Assembly: GCF_017872555.1 (NCBI RefSeq)
Contig: NZ_JAEDOX010000009.1
Span: 79,233 to 143,232 of the forward strand
Source: Ruegeria sp. HKCCSA071
GTDB taxonomy: Bacteria > Pseudomonadota > Alphaproteobacteria > Rhodobacterales > Rhodobacteraceae
Length of the DNA stretch: 64,000 bases
Direction: 5' to 3'
The position numbers were made by a program, and so were the translations under genes. Of the stretch, positions 26,354 through 35,502 are shown one piece after another. The notes under the pieces were generated by a model that worked only from the letters and a program-made list of their open reading frames with translations, was not told the DNA's origin and did not search any database. Each line of letters opens with the position of its first letter. Positions within the stretch are counted from its first letter, which is position 1.

Positions 26354-26428
26354 TCAGCGGTGACGGCGCTGATATCGTCGAATAATCTTCGGGTTTTGCG
26401 TCATACCATAGAAGTGCGGGCCGCTGGA

Positions 26429-27592
26429 TCAGAGTTTTCCCAGCAACTCCATCGTTGGCCATGCGTCCGCAGGCAGGCCCAGACGTTTCTGCTCCGCCTG
26501 CGTCGCAGCTCGCGTCCCTGACCCCAGGATCCCGTCGATCTTGCCCACATCATATCCTTTGGCCTGAAGCTTGGTCTGCAACTGTTTCATCTGTGCGCCA
26601 TTCAGGCCCTGCGCGGGATTGCCCGCGTCATAGATCTGGCCGCCCTCAAGCCGTGTTCCGAAATAAGCGGCGGTCAGAACATAGACAAAGCTCTGGTTCC
26701 ATTCGAAATAGACATCGAAATTCGGGTAGGCCAGAAAGGCAGGCCCGTTGCGCCCCTGTGGCAGGATCAGCGAGGCGGGCAGGTTGGCCAAGGACCCGCC
26801 GCGCGCCTGAACGCCCATCGCCTGCCATTCCGCCACCGAACGCGGTTTGCCGGGGCCGGACAGGGACCAGTCCATCTGCGCGGGCACGGTGACCTCCTGC
26901 AACCACGGCTCACCCGCGCGCCATCCCAGATGAGACAGCATTCTGGCCCCCGACATCAGCGCATCAGGGGCCGAGCTTTTCAGGCGGACATGCCCGTCAC
27001 CGTCACCATCGACGCCGTTTTCCAGTATGTCACGCGGCAGCATCTGCACCATGCCGATCTCTCCGGCCCATGCGCCGGTGGTGCGGGCCGGGTCGAAATC
27101 ACCGTTCTGATACAGCTCGATGGCGGCGAAGATCTGCGGCCGGAACAGTTCCGGGCGGCGGCAATCATGGGCCAGCGTCACCAAGGCGTTGCGGGTGTTG
27201 AAGTCGCCCTGAAACGATCCGTAATCGGTTTCAAATGCCCAGAAGGCCAGCAGCACCCCGCGGGAAATGCCATACTCGCGCTCAATCCGATCAAAGACCG
27301 CATCGTACTTACGCGACATCGCTTGCCCGCGCTCGATCCGGTTCTGCGAAATCAGACGACGGGAAAATTCAACAAAGGGCTTCTGAAAAACGCCCTGCGC
27401 CCGGTCGGCCTTCAGCACGGCGCTGTCTTGCTGCACCCCGTCAAAAAACCCGTTCACTGCTGATTTGTCCAAACCCTGCTGCACGGCTTCGGCCTTCAGC
27501 CCTTTGACAAAGGAATTAAAACCACCGCCACATTGCGCCAGCGCAGGTGAGGTGAACAGGGCAGCGGCGATCAGGCCAGAGAGTATACGCAT
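26429..27592 (-). CDS. Lytic murein transglycosylase, MltB-type
   Basis: A 387-residue exported enzyme that cleaves peptidoglycan to give 1,6-anhydro ends. Signal peptide MRILSGLIAAALFTSPALA. The catalytic domain shows ILLAFWAFETDYGSFQGDFNTRNALVTLAHD, with Glu in FWAFETDYG, and GEIGMVQMLPRDILENGVDGDGDG. A C-terminal peptidoglycan-binding repeat (MKQLQTKLQAKGYDVGKIDGILGSGTRAA) follows. It is 11 bases after cobD. The start at 27592 is set by the signal peptide. Confidence 0.88.
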   Translation of the reverse strand: MRILSGLIAAALFTSPALAQCGGGFNSFVKGLKAEAVQQGLDKSAVNGFFDGVQQDSAVLKADRAQGVFQKPFVEFSRRLISQNRIERGQAMSRKYDAVFDRIEREYGISRGVLLAFWAFETDYGSFQGDFNTRNALVTLAHDCRRPELFRPQIFAAIELYQNGDFDPARTTGAWAGEIGMVQMLPRDILENGVDGDGDGHVRLKSSAPDALMSGARMLSHLGWRAGEPWLQEVTVPAQMDWSLSGPGKPRSVAEWQAMGVQARGGSLANLPASLILPQGRNGPAFLAYPNFDVYFEWNQSFVYVLTAAYFGTRLEGGQIYDAGNPAQGLNGAQMKQLQTKLQAKGYDVGKIDGILGSGTRAATQAEQKRLGLPADAWPTMELLGKL

Positions 27593-27603
27593 GAAAAGGT
27601 CCG

Positions 27604-28524
27604 TCAGAATATCAGTTCGACCCCAACCCACACTGACACGAGCCCAAGCGCAAGCCCCCAAACCCGCCAGAGCATGTCACATGCGCGAAAAACTTCTGAT
27701 GCGCCGATCTCGCGCGGGGCGTCACCATTGACCCAGGCCAGGTCGCGCACCTGCCCATCATAGCTGCGCGGCCCCGCCAGCGCGACATTCAGGGCGCGGG
27801 CCATGGCGGCCTCGGGCCAGCCAGCGTTGGGCGAGATATGCCGCCGGGCATCCCCCGCAATCTCGCGCCAGCGCAACCATTGGCCGGACAGTGCCACGAT
27901 CATCACGCAGGTCAGGCGGGCAGGGATCAGGTTCAGCAGGTCGTCGAACCGGGCCGCGGCCCAGCCAAAATCGCGGTACGTTTCGGTGCGATAGCCGATC
28001 ATGCTATCGGCGGTGTTCACCGCCTTGTACACCAGCAACCCCGGAAGCCCCGCGACCAGAAACCAGAAGGCAGGGGCAATGACCCCGTCACTCAGGTTCT
28101 CTGCGGCGCTTTCGATGGCTGAACGCGCCACCTGTGCCCCGGCCATGTCCTGCGTGTCGCGCGAGACGATCATAGCCACCTGCGCCCGCCCGTCTTCCAG
28201 CGAGGTTTGCAACCCGTCACCAACCGCGCGGACATGGGCAACCAACGACTTCTGCGCCAGCAGGATCGCACAGCCGAGGATTTCAACCACCGGCCCCAGC
28301 TGCGACAGACCCCATCCAAGACCCCATGCCCCGCAGATCAGAAGGGCAAGCACCGCCACCCCTTTCAGTCGCCGACCGCGCCCGTGGTTCAGGCGCTTGT
28401 CCAGCCAGCCGATCAGGTTGCCGATCATCACCGCCGGGTGTTTGACGCGGGACCAGAGCCAGTCGGGCTCTCCCAGAGTGGCGTCCAGACACAGGGCGCA
28501 GACCAGCATCAGGGCAGGGCTCAC
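27604..28524 (-). CDS. cobD: Adenosylcobinamide-phosphate synthase CobD/CbiB
   Basis: A 306-residue membrane enzyme that attaches aminopropanol (phosphate) to adenosylcobyric acid in B12 synthesis. Motifs are [65 protein letters not shown] and [14 protein letters not shown]. The GTG start overlaps the cobC stop (GTGA), so the two are coupled; longer upstream starts would run inside cobC. Confidence 0.9.
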   Translation of the reverse strand: MSPALMLVCALCLDATLGEPDWLWSRVKHPAVMIGNLIGWLDKRLNHGRGRRLKGVAVLALLICGAWGLGWGLSQLGPVVEILGCAILLAQKSLVAHVRAVGDGLQTSLEDGRAQVAMIVSRDTQDMAGAQVARSAIESAAENLSDGVIAPAFWFLVAGLPGLLVYKAVNTADSMIGYRTETYRDFGWAAARFDDLLNLIPARLTCVMIVALSGQWLRWREIAGDARRHISPNAGWPEAAMARALNVALAGPRSYDGQVRDLAWVNGDAPREIGASEVFRACDMLWRVWGLALGLVSVWVGVELIF

Positions 28525-29486
28525 AGTGCGGCCTCCAGCCTGTCCCATCCCCTTTCTGGTGGCAGACCCAGACGCAGAAAACTTTCCGAATAGGGAAAGA
28601 TACGGCTCCAGATATGGGCGCGGGCCAGCCGGTCCTGCCACCCCGAGGCGTCATCGACCCGATAAAGACGAAACAGGCTGGTGCCACCGACAATATCCGC
28701 GCCCCTGGTCAGCATCAGCGCATCCAGCCGGGCCGCCTCATCCGCCAGTCGCGCGCGTGTGGCATCAGCCCAGTCATCGTCCGACAGGGCCTGTGTCCCA
28801 ACCCGCAGGGCCGGGCCGGACACCGACCAGGGTCCGGTCAGGTCGTTCAGGCGGTTGATCAGTTCAGGCCGCCCGATGGCAAACCCAAGCCGCATCCCGG
28901 CCAGCCCCCAGAACTTGCCAAAGCTCTTCAGCACGATCACGCCGGGACGTTCCGCCAGATGGATCAACGATACCTCTGGCATGACATCGCAAAAGCTCTC
29001 GTCGATCACGGTCAGCGGGGCCGAGACGTCGCTTTCCTGCCAGATACGCCCGTCCGGGTTGTTGGGATGCACGATCACGCGGGCGTCAGCCGCGCCCTCA
29101 GGCTGAACACGCCACCCCTGCGCCGAAAAGGCGGCGGCGTGTTCGTTATAGGTGGGCGGTGTGATCTGGACACGTCCTGACGCGGCCAGCGCCGGAATGC
29201 GAGAGATGACAGCCGATGCACCGGGTGCCGGCAGGATCGCAGCCCCCTGCGGCACGTTCCAGAACCTGCGGGCTGCATCGCTCAGCCGTTCAAAAGCACC
29301 GTGATCCGGCAACTCGGCCCAATCTCCGGCGGTCAGGCCCGCGACTGCATAAGGATGCGGATTGATTCCGGTCGACAGATCGATCCAATCTGCGCGCGCT
29401 CCGCCATACCTGACAATCGCCCTGTCCAGCCCCCCGCCGTGGTCGCGAACTGCGCGGGGGTCCAAGCCGTGATCACGTTTACTCAT
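28521..29486 (-). CDS. cobC: Threonine-phosphate decarboxylase-like CobC
   Basis: A 321-residue PLP enzyme of the aminotransferase fold supplying the aminopropanol phosphate arm of cobalamin. Seen: [49 protein letters not shown] and the PLP-binding Lys in [18 protein letters not shown]. The start at 29486 has GAGAGAG upstream and excludes a 19-residue non-homologous extension. It works with the overlapping cobD and presumably with bluB far upstream. Confidence 0.88.
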   Translation of the reverse strand: MSKRDHGLDPRAVRDHGGGLDRAIVRYGGARADWIDLSTGINPHPYAVAGLTAGDWAELPDHGAFERLSDAARRFWNVPQGAAILPAPGASAVISRIPALAASGRVQITPPTYNEHAAAFSAQGWRVQPEGAADARVIVHPNNPDGRIWQESDVSAPLTVIDESFCDVMPEVSLIHLAERPGVIVLKSFGKFWGLAGMRLGFAIGRPELINRLNDLTGPWSVSGPALRVGTQALSDDDWADATRARLADEAARLDALMLTRGADIVGGTSLFRLYRVDDASGWQDRLARAHIWSRIFPYSESFLRLGLPPERGWDRLEAAL

Positions 29487-29671
29487 CTGCTCTCTCTGCG
29501 GGGATTGACCGGTTTCGGGGTGCTTCAAGCGGATTTTTGCCATTTACACAAGCAAATCCGCCCGAACACGCAAGCGTGCGGCTGCTGTTAACACTTTGTT
29601 AAGGAAATAACGAGATCACGGACCACGGGGGTCGGCACCACTCACCATACCAAGTGCCGAGGTTGTTGCAA

Positions 29672-30034
29672 ATGAAAGTTCTGATTGTTGAGAGTAACCC
29701 CGACCTTGGTCGGGTCTGGAAAAGACATCTGGAGCGGCAAGACGCCGAAGTCACGCTGGTTGACGCTCAGGAGGCCGCCATTCTGGCGCTCTATGGCACG
29801 GATTTTGATATCATCGTGCTGGATCTGGTTCTGGAAACCGGAAGCGCATTGGCTGTGGCCGATTTTGCCAGCTATCGCCGCCCCGAGGCGCGGGTGATTT
29901 TTGTCACCAACACCACCTTCTTTTCCGACGGGTCGATATTTGCGCACAGTCCCAATGCCTGTGCCTATGTTCAAAGCGAAACGCCGCCAGAGGATCTGGC
30001 GGCGATGGTCGAACATTACGCTGCCGGGCGCTGA
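29672..30034 (+). CDS. Stand-alone receiver-like domain, degenerate
   Basis: A 120-residue response-regulator receiver fold with no output domain. It starts MKVLIVESNPDLGRVWKRHLE and has IIVLDLVLETGS, where the Asp in VLDL is the phosphorylation-site position. VTNTTFF gives the conserved Thr. The N-terminal acidic pair is reduced (VESNP instead of VEDNP/VDDDP) and the conserved Lys before the last helix is replaced (YVQSETPPEDL instead of YL-KP), so phosphorylation may be altered. It converges on the next gene with a 19-base overlap. Confidence 0.7.
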   Translation: MKVLIVESNPDLGRVWKRHLERQDAEVTLVDAQEAAILALYGTDFDIIVLDLVLETGSALAVADFASYRRPEARVIFVTNTTFFSDGSIFAHSPNACAYVQSETPPEDLAAMVEHYAAGR

Positions 30035-31005
30035 TCGCGTCCATGCGGCTCCAAGTAATCCAGCACCGGGTTCACCGGAATGATCCGGTGCGGATTGATG
30101 CTGTCATGGCTGTAGTGATAGTGGCGCACGATGTGATCCATGTTCACAGTCTCGGCGACACCGGGCCATTGATACAGCTCCCGCGTATAGGCCCATAGGT
30201 TCGGATAATCGATCAGGCGCTGCCTGTTGCACTTGAAATGCAGGTGATAGACCGGGTCGAAGCGGATCAGGGTTGTAAACAACCGCCAATCGGCTTCGGT
30301 GATCCGGTCCCCCATCAGATACCGGTTCCGGGCCAGACGCCCTTCCAGCCAGTCCAGCGTGTCAAACAACGGGTGTACGGCGGCGTCGTAGGCCGCTTGC
30401 GAGGTGGCAAAGCCCGACTTGTAGACGCCGTTGTTGACATCTGAATAAATACGCGCATTGACCTCCTCGATCTCGTCCCGCATCGCCTCGGGCCAGTAAT
30501 CGTCCGTATTGCCAGTGATGTCGTTGAAGGCCGAATTGAACATGCGGATGATTTCCGAACTTTCGTTCGAAACAATGGTCTCTTGCGCCTTGTCCCACAG
30601 GATCGGCACTGTGACGCGACCGGAATAGGACGGATCCGCCTTGGTATAGATCTGATGTGCATAGCTCAGCCCGTAAAGACGGTCACCCGTGGCACCGTGA
30701 TCATCCGCCTCAAAGGTCCAGCCGTGATCCAGCATGTCGGGATGCACGACCGAAACCGAAACCAGATCGCTCAGCCCCTTCAACGCGCGAAAGATCAAGG
30801 TGCGATGCGCCCAGGGGCAGGCATAGCTGACATACAGGTGATACCGCCCGGCTTCGGCCCGGAACCCGCTTTTGCCCGACGGCCCCGCGCGGCCATCGGC
30901 GGTCAGCCAGTTGCGAAACTGCGCCGCGCTGCGCTTGAATGCGCCACCGGTGGATTTGGTGTCATACCAGGTGTCTTGCCATTTCCCATCGACCAGCAGG
31001 CCCAT
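30016..31005 (-). CDS. Glutathionyl-hydroquinone reductase (Ecm4/YqjG family)
   Basis: A 329-residue glutathione transferase of the Xi class that reduces glutathionyl-hydroquinones. The catalytic Cys63 lies in YACPWAHRTLIFRALKGL. VPILWDKAQETIVSNESSEIIRMFN binds glutathione, and the C-terminal helical part has DRITEADWRLFTTLIRFDPVYHLHFKCN. It is clearly distinguished from ordinary GSTs by the CPWAHR motif and length. Confidence 0.92.
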   Translation of the reverse strand: MGLLVDGKWQDTWYDTKSTGGAFKRSAAQFRNWLTADGRAGPSGKSGFRAEAGRYHLYVSYACPWAHRTLIFRALKGLSDLVSVSVVHPDMLDHGWTFEADDHGATGDRLYGLSYAHQIYTKADPSYSGRVTVPILWDKAQETIVSNESSEIIRMFNSAFNDITGNTDDYWPEAMRDEIEEVNARIYSDVNNGVYKSGFATSQAAYDAAVHPLFDTLDWLEGRLARNRYLMGDRITEADWRLFTTLIRFDPVYHLHFKCNRQRLIDYPNLWAYTRELYQWPGVAETVNMDHIVRHYHYSHDSINPHRIIPVNPVLDYLEPHGRDQRPAA

Positions 31006-31148
31006 ATCTTATCCTCCGCACAGGCGTTTGGCCAAAGATAGGGTCAAGACCCGCCTGTTCCTATGCGTTTACCCGCGCACATGACCTGCATGCGCGCACA
31101 GGCAATGCTGGTATATCTGTGCAACAAACCGCAGGCACAGCCCGTTGC

Positions 31149-31162
31149 GTGAACGCGTTCAC
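31149..31162. promoter_or_regulatory. Perfect 14-bp palindrome with central CG
   Basis: GTGAACGCGTTCAC lies in the divergent region between the glutathionyl-hydroquinone reductase and the next gene. A TGAAnCGnTTCA-like core with central CG is the general look of LacI-family operators. No such regulator is encoded beside it. Confidence 0.45.
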
Positions 31163-31217
31163 TGGATTTTTACAACAGTTCCCGCACAATAGAGGACATT
31201 AGCGGGGGAGTGATTTT

Positions 31218-31571
31218 ATGAGTACTTATGTTTCAAAGGAAATACGCGCCGAGTTGGACGCCGCCCGAATCGCCACATTGAAAAAGGCCAGTCGCCTTCG
31301 TGTCCAGATGGGCGACAATACCTACAAAATTCTCAAATTGTGGAAAGATGGTTTCACGGTTGAGGCGGAAACAACGCCGCGCCTGCGCGGGTTGGTCGAT
31401 ATCTATGACGGGGCCAATCTTCTGTATCAATGCCTGATCATTGCCGATCAGGATGAAGGCGGCGAGATGCGATATGAATTCAAGCGCAGCACAGCCGCCC
31501 ATGACAAGGCACCGCTGGATTTCTATCGCGCCCCGGATGCGCCCATCGCACTGCTGGGATACGAAGACTAG
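31218..31571 (+). CDS. Protein of unknown function, 117 residues
   Basis: A soluble protein that begins STYVSKEIRAELDAARIATLKKASRLRVQ and continues DNTYKILKLWKDGFTVEAETTPRLRGLVDIYDGANLLYQCLIIA, ending YEFKRSTAAHDKAPLDFYRAPDAPIALLGYED. The beta-rich middle resembles a PilZ-like or small barrel domain, but the RxxxR/DxSxxG motif is not evident. GGGGGAG precedes the start. Conserved in appearance, function unknown. Confidence 0.65.
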   Translation: MSTYVSKEIRAELDAARIATLKKASRLRVQMGDNTYKILKLWKDGFTVEAETTPRLRGLVDIYDGANLLYQCLIIADQDEGGEMRYEFKRSTAAHDKAPLDFYRAPDAPIALLGYED

Positions 31572-31732
31572 GCTCGGATTTTCATCGTGCCGGATTCGGT
31601 CAGGGTAACGCCCACCATGCCGTAGGACTGGCTATCGCTATGGATTTCGCCATGGGGTCCGCGCCCGGCCAACAGGCGCGGTCCATTGTGAGGCCAGGCA
31701 ACCCAGCCACCGCTTGGATTATTGCAGGTCAC
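31568..31732 (-). CDS. Candidate 54-residue small protein
   Basis: An open frame from a GTG at 31732 (inside the end of the lyase gene) to a TAG at 31568 that shares CTAG with the stop of the convergent gene. The translation contains GGWVAWPHNGPRLLAGRG and SYGMVGVTLTESGTMKIRA, has C/G-biased third positions and no stops, but there is no clear ribosome site. It could be a real overlapping small gene or chance. Confidence 0.35.
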   Translation of the reverse strand: MTCNNPSGGWVAWPHNGPRLLAGRGPHGEIHSDSQSYGMVGVTLTESGTMKIRA

Positions 31733-32891
31733 CAAAGGCCCGTTTCAGTCGCGCGCAGGCGTCCTCGACCCGCGCCCGTTGCGTGGCCAGGTTGAACCGT
31801 TCGAAGGTCTCTCCGCCAGTGCCAAAGCCCGGCCCGGACGAGGTTGCAATCCGCGCGTCCTCGCGCAATCGGCGGACAAATTCAGCGTGATCCATGCCGG
31901 TGCCGGAAAAGTCGACCCAGGCCAGATAGGTCGCCTGCAAGGGCATCGACCACAGGCCCGGAATCTCGGCGATGGTCTGATCGAACAGACGCCGGTTTCC
32001 TTCCAGATGCGCGATCTGCGCATCCACCCAATCCGCGCCGGCCGGGCTGTAGGCGGCGGTGATCATCGCCACACCCAACGCGCTGGGGCCATAATCCAGC
32101 GTTGCCAGCCGATGCTTCATCGCCTCGCGCAGTTTGGGGTCGGGAATGATCATGTTGCCGGTCCGCTGCCCGGCGATGTTGAAGGTCTTCGATGCCGCAG
32201 TCAGTGTCACTGTCCACGGGCGTGCATCCGGGGCTGCCACATCCATCGGCACAAATTTGGCACCGGGATAGACCAGATCGTGGTGAATCTCGTCTGACAC
32301 AAGGATCAGCCCGTTGCGCTCGGCAAATGCAGCCACGGCGCGCAGTTCCTCCGGTGTCCAGACCCGGCCCGACGGGTTCTGCGGCGAACACCACAGCAAC
32401 ATCTTCTCGGACCCGTCCAGCCGCGACTGCGCATCTTCCAGGTCAAGGCCATAACTTTCCCCGTCCCGCACCAAAGGGCATTCCACGACCCGGCGGCCCG
32501 ATTTGTTCACCTTGTGGGCAAACTCATGGTAAACGGGGGTAAAGATCACGATGCCATCACCGGGATCGGTCCAGACTTCCAGCGACAGGGCAATAGCATT
32601 GCCCAGACCCTGGGTGGTCAGAACCCAGTCCGTGTCGATTTCCCAATCGTGGCGGGTTTTCATCCACCACTGGACCGAGGCCAGATACTCCGGGTGCGCC
32701 CAGGAATAGCCGAACACGCCGTGATCTGCGGCCTCGCGCACCGCGTCGATCACACAGGGGGCCGTCGGGTAATCGGAATCGGCCGTCCACATGGCCAGCC
32801 CGTCCTCGGGCGAGACGCCATACAGCATCTCCATCTTGTCCCACTTGGTACTGTTGGTGCCCCGGCGGTCGATCAGGTCGTTGAAAGTCAT
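31719..32891 (-). CDS. MalY/PatB-type cystathionine beta-lyase / aminotransferase
   Basis: A 390-residue PLP-dependent C-S lyase of the MalY/PatB group, which typically cleaves cystathionine to homocysteine. Seen: LIDRRGTNSTKWDKME at the start, LAMWTADSDYPTAPCVIDAV, FGYSWAHPEY, CSPQNPSGRVWTPEEL, LVSDEIHHDLVYPG and the PLP Lys in TLTAASKTFNIAGQRTGNMII. The ATG at 32891 has GGAG upstream; the longer frame adds 17 unrelated residues. Confidence 0.88.
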   Translation of the reverse strand: MTFNDLIDRRGTNSTKWDKMEMLYGVSPEDGLAMWTADSDYPTAPCVIDAVREAADHGVFGYSWAHPEYLASVQWWMKTRHDWEIDTDWVLTTQGLGNAIALSLEVWTDPGDGIVIFTPVYHEFAHKVNKSGRRVVECPLVRDGESYGLDLEDAQSRLDGSEKMLLWCSPQNPSGRVWTPEELRAVAAFAERNGLILVSDEIHHDLVYPGAKFVPMDVAAPDARPWTVTLTAASKTFNIAGQRTGNMIIPDPKLREAMKHRLATLDYGPSALGVAMITAAYSPAGADWVDAQIAHLEGNRRLFDQTIAEIPGLWSMPLQATYLAWVDFSGTGMDHAEFVRRLREDARIATSSGPGFGTGGETFERFNLATQRARVEDACARLKRAFGDLQ

Positions 32892-32985
32892 GTCTGCTCC
32901 ATTTTCTCGACCGAAAGCTAACCGCAAATCGGGCAGGTGCAAGGGGGGCGTTGCGGCGCGGGGCGGGATGGCCTAAATCAGCCTC

Positions 32986-33504
32986 ATGAAACGTAACATC
33001 CTGATCTATCCCGACCCCCGTCTCAAGAAGGTCTGCGCCCCCGTGGCCGACCTCACGGACGACCTGCGCGCGCTGGCCGATGACATGCTGGAAACGATGT
33101 ATGACGCCCCCGGTGTTGGCCTTGCCGCGCCACAGATCGGCGTGCTGGATCGCTTGATCGTGCTGGATTGCGTCAAGGAAGAAGGCGAGGCACCGCGCCC
33201 CCTGATCATGTTCAACCCGCAGGTCATCGCGGCCTCGGAAGAAACCAATGTCTACGAGGAAGGCTGCCTGTCGATCCCTGATCAATACGCCGAGGTGACA
33301 CGCCCCAAAGTGGTCGATGTGACTTGGATGGACCGCGACGGAAACCTGCAACAGGAAACCTTTGACGGGCTCTGGGCCACCTGCGTTCAGCACGAGATCG
33401 ATCATTTGGACGGCAAGCTGTTCATCGACTATCTCAAGCCGCTGAAACGGCAGATGATCACCCGCAAGATGCAAAAGCTCAAACGCGAACGGGCCCGTGC
33501 ATGA
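32986..33504 (+). CDS. def: Peptide deformylase
   Basis: A 172-residue metalloenzyme removing the N-formyl group from new proteins. All three motifs are intact: [10 protein letters not shown] (43-52), EGCLS (92-96) with the metal ligand Cys94, and HEIDH (136-140) with the two His ligands and catalytic Glu137. It is the first gene of the def - def-like - fmt operon and overlaps the next gene by 4 bases. Confidence 0.95.
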   Translation: MKRNILIYPDPRLKKVCAPVADLTDDLRALADDMLETMYDAPGVGLAAPQIGVLDRLIVLDCVKEEGEAPRPLIMFNPQVIAASEETNVYEEGCLSIPDQYAEVTRPKVVDVTWMDRDGNLQQETFDGLWATCVQHEIDHLDGKLFIDYLKPLKRQMITRKMQKLKRERARA

Positions 33505-33995
33505 CCGTTCGTACCTGCCTGCCATGGCCTGACAAGCGCCTGCGCACCAAGGCGGATGAGGTGCCCGAAATCACTGATGAGGTCCGCGCCATCTGGGACG
33601 ACATGATCGACACGATGGAGGCGATGCCCGGCGTCGGTCTTGCCGCGCCACAGATCGGGGTGATGCTGCGGCTGGCCGTTGTTGACGGTTCTGCCGAACG
33701 GGGCCGGGCCGTGCGTCTGGCAAACCCGGAAATCCTGCACAGCTCGATCGAACTGCGCGAACATGAAGAGGCCAGCCCGAACCTGCCCGGCGTCTCGGCC
33801 ACAATTAAACGCCCGCGCGCGGTGACCGTGAAGTTCCTGAACGAACATGGCATGCTGGATCGCCGCGATTTCGTCGGGATCGACGCGACCAGCGTACAGC
33901 ATCAGATCGACCACCTGAACGGGCGGATGTATTTCGACCGGCTCAGCAAGGTCAAACGTGACATGCTGCTGCGCAAGGCGCGCAAACAAACCTGA
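33501..33995 (+). CDS. Peptide deformylase-like protein lacking catalytic residues
   Basis: A 164-residue paralogue of the preceding deformylase. Motif 1 is kept ([10 protein letters not shown], 44-53). Motif 2 is lost: where EGCLS is expected, [10 protein letters not shown] (89-98) stands, without the metal-binding Cys. In motif 3 the catalytic Glu is Gln: HQIDH (134-138). It is therefore probably not a normal deformylase; it may be inactive, regulatory or act differently. The frame is fully open and its codon use matches its neighbours, so the gene appears maintained. Confidence 0.85.
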   Translation: MTVRTCLPWPDKRLRTKADEVPEITDEVRAIWDDMIDTMEAMPGVGLAAPQIGVMLRLAVVDGSAERGRAVRLANPEILHSSIELREHEEASPNLPGVSATIKRPRAVTVKFLNEHGMLDRRDFVGIDATSVQHQIDHLNGRMYFDRLSKVKRDMLLRKARKQT

Positions 33996-34004
33996 CGTCC
34001 GTAG

Positions 34005-34022
34005 GCCGGGCTTCAGCCCGGC
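34005..34022. repeat. REP-like hairpin between def-like gene and fmt
   Basis: GCCGGGC-TTCA-GCCCGGC, a perfect 7-bp stem with a TTCA loop, within GTAGGCCGGGCTTCAGCCCG. Palindromes of this pattern are scattered through many proteobacterial genomes. Confidence 0.6.
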
Positions 34023-34048
34023 ACCCGTCCCAACTGCCGGAGCCAACG

Positions 34049-34957
34049 ATGCGCATCATCTTCATGGGAACCCCCGATTTTTCGGTCCCGGTGCTGGACG
34101 CACTCGTCAAGGCCGGGCACGACATCGCCGCCGTCTACTGTCAGCCTCCGCGCCCCGCCGGACGCGGCAAGAAAGACCGCCCGACACCGGTTCATGCCCG
34201 GGCCGAGGCGCTGGGCCTGCCCGTTCGCCACCCAACCTCTCTGAAATCTGCTGACGAACAAACCGCATTTGCCGCGCTGAACGCCGATATCGCCGTCGTC
34301 GTCGCTTATGGCCTGATCCTGCCGCAACCCATTCTGGACGCGCCGCGACACGGCTGCCTGAACATCCACGCCAGCCTGCTGCCGCGCTGGCGCGGTGCCG
34401 CCCCGATCCACCGGGCGATTATGTCCGGCGATGCCGAAACCGGGATCTGCATCATGCAGATGGAGGCCGGTTTGGACACCGGCCCGGTCCTGCTGCGACA
34501 GGCAACCGCGATTGAAGCTGAAGAAACCACCGCCCACCTGCATGACCGGCTCTCGGCCATGGGGGCCGCGCTGATCGTCGAGGCGCTGGCCAAACTGCCG
34601 GACCTGTTGTCCGAGCCTCAGCCCGAGGATGGCGTGACCTATGCCGCCAAGATCGACAAGTCCGAGGCCCGCATCGACTGGACACGCCCGGCGGTCGAGG
34701 TCGACAGGCAAATCCGCGGGCTGTCACCCTTTCCCGGCGCATGGACCGAGATGAATGGCGAGCGCATCAAGCTGCTGGCATCGCGGCTGGCAGACGGGCA
34801 GGGCGCAGCGGGTGAGGTTCTGAACAACGACCTGCACGTGGCCTGCGGTCAGGGCGCGGTCGAACTGCTGCGCTTGCAACGGGCGGGCAAAGGCGCGCAG
34901 GATAGGGAAACCTTCCTGCGGGGCTGGCCCATTCCCACCGGCACCCGCCTGACCTAG
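34049..34957 (+). CDS. fmt: Methionyl-tRNA formyltransferase
   Basis: A 302-residue enzyme that formylates initiator methionyl-tRNA using 10-formyltetrahydrofolate. Seen: [56 protein letters not shown] with the catalytic Asn-His region, and [18 protein letters not shown]. The C-terminal barrel begins near residue 205 ([25 protein letters not shown]). It pairs functionally with def. Confidence 0.96.
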   Translation: MRIIFMGTPDFSVPVLDALVKAGHDIAAVYCQPPRPAGRGKKDRPTPVHARAEALGLPVRHPTSLKSADEQTAFAALNADIAVVVAYGLILPQPILDAPRHGCLNIHASLLPRWRGAAPIHRAIMSGDAETGICIMQMEAGLDTGPVLLRQATAIEAEETTAHLHDRLSAMGAALIVEALAKLPDLLSEPQPEDGVTYAAKIDKSEARIDWTRPAVEVDRQIRGLSPFPGAWTEMNGERIKLLASRLADGQGAAGEVLNNDLHVACGQGAVELLRLQRAGKGAQDRETFLRGWPIPTGTRLT

Positions 34958-34967
34958 GAGAAGCCCG

Positions 34968-35204
34968 ATGTTCATGGTGATGATGGGGACCGTCGTGATT
35001 GCCGGGATCGTCGGATATCTGTCCGAACAGACCGGGTTCACTCATAACGGCTATCTTCAGTCGATCATCATCTGCGTGGGCGGGGCGTTCCTGTTCTACT
35101 TCATCCGCATCATGTTCGGGATCAGCTTTGGCCCTCCCGGTCTGGATGCGGTGATCTCGTCTGTCGGCGCCCTGATTATCGTGCCGACGCATTGGAGGAA
35201 ATGA
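34968..35204 (+). CDS. Small membrane protein, GlsB/YeaQ-like (first)
   Basis: A 78-residue protein with three hydrophobic segments (MFMVMMGTVVIAGIVGYL, SIIICVGGAFLFYFIRIMFGI, AVISSVGALIIVP). The Gly spacing resembles transglycosylase-associated proteins of the GlsB/YeaQ/YmgE group, but the match is weak. It starts 11 bases after fmt and is followed after one base by a related gene. Confidence 0.6.
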   Translation: MFMVMMGTVVIAGIVGYLSEQTGFTHNGYLQSIIICVGGAFLFYFIRIMFGISFGPPGLDAVISSVGALIIVPTHWRK

Positions 35205-35205
35205 C

Positions 35206-35442
35206 ATGCCCGTCGTCGCCCTGATCATCATCGGCGCAGCCGCGGGGTTCCTCGCCACCCGCCTGATGCGGATCGAGGCGGACATTCCAACCACCATGCT
35301 GATCGGTGTCATAGGCGCCCTGATCGGAGGGTTCGTTCTGCGGTTTCTGATAACCGTCATGGGCTGGATGTCGGGCTTTGTGGGCGCGGTTCTGGGCGCA
35401 TTGCTGGTGATCTGGATCTGGCAGACCTACCTGCGCCGTTAG
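35206..35442 (+). CDS. Small membrane protein, GlsB/YeaQ-like (second)
   Basis: A 78-residue protein with ALIIIGAAAGFLATRLMRIEADIPTTMLIGVIGALIGGFVL, a good fit to GlsB/YeaQ/YmgE proteins: GAAAGFLA...L, then GxxGAxxGG. Three helices, short loops. It closes the def-fmt rightward group. Function unknown. Confidence 0.65.
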   Translation: MPVVALIIIGAAAGFLATRLMRIEADIPTTMLIGVIGALIGGFVLRFLITVMGWMSGFVGAVLGALLVIWIWQTYLRR

Positions 35443-35502
35443 CATATTCCTTGGCTGCGCATTCCGTCCCGCAAACCTTCACTCGACAGATAGCGCAGCA
35501 GA

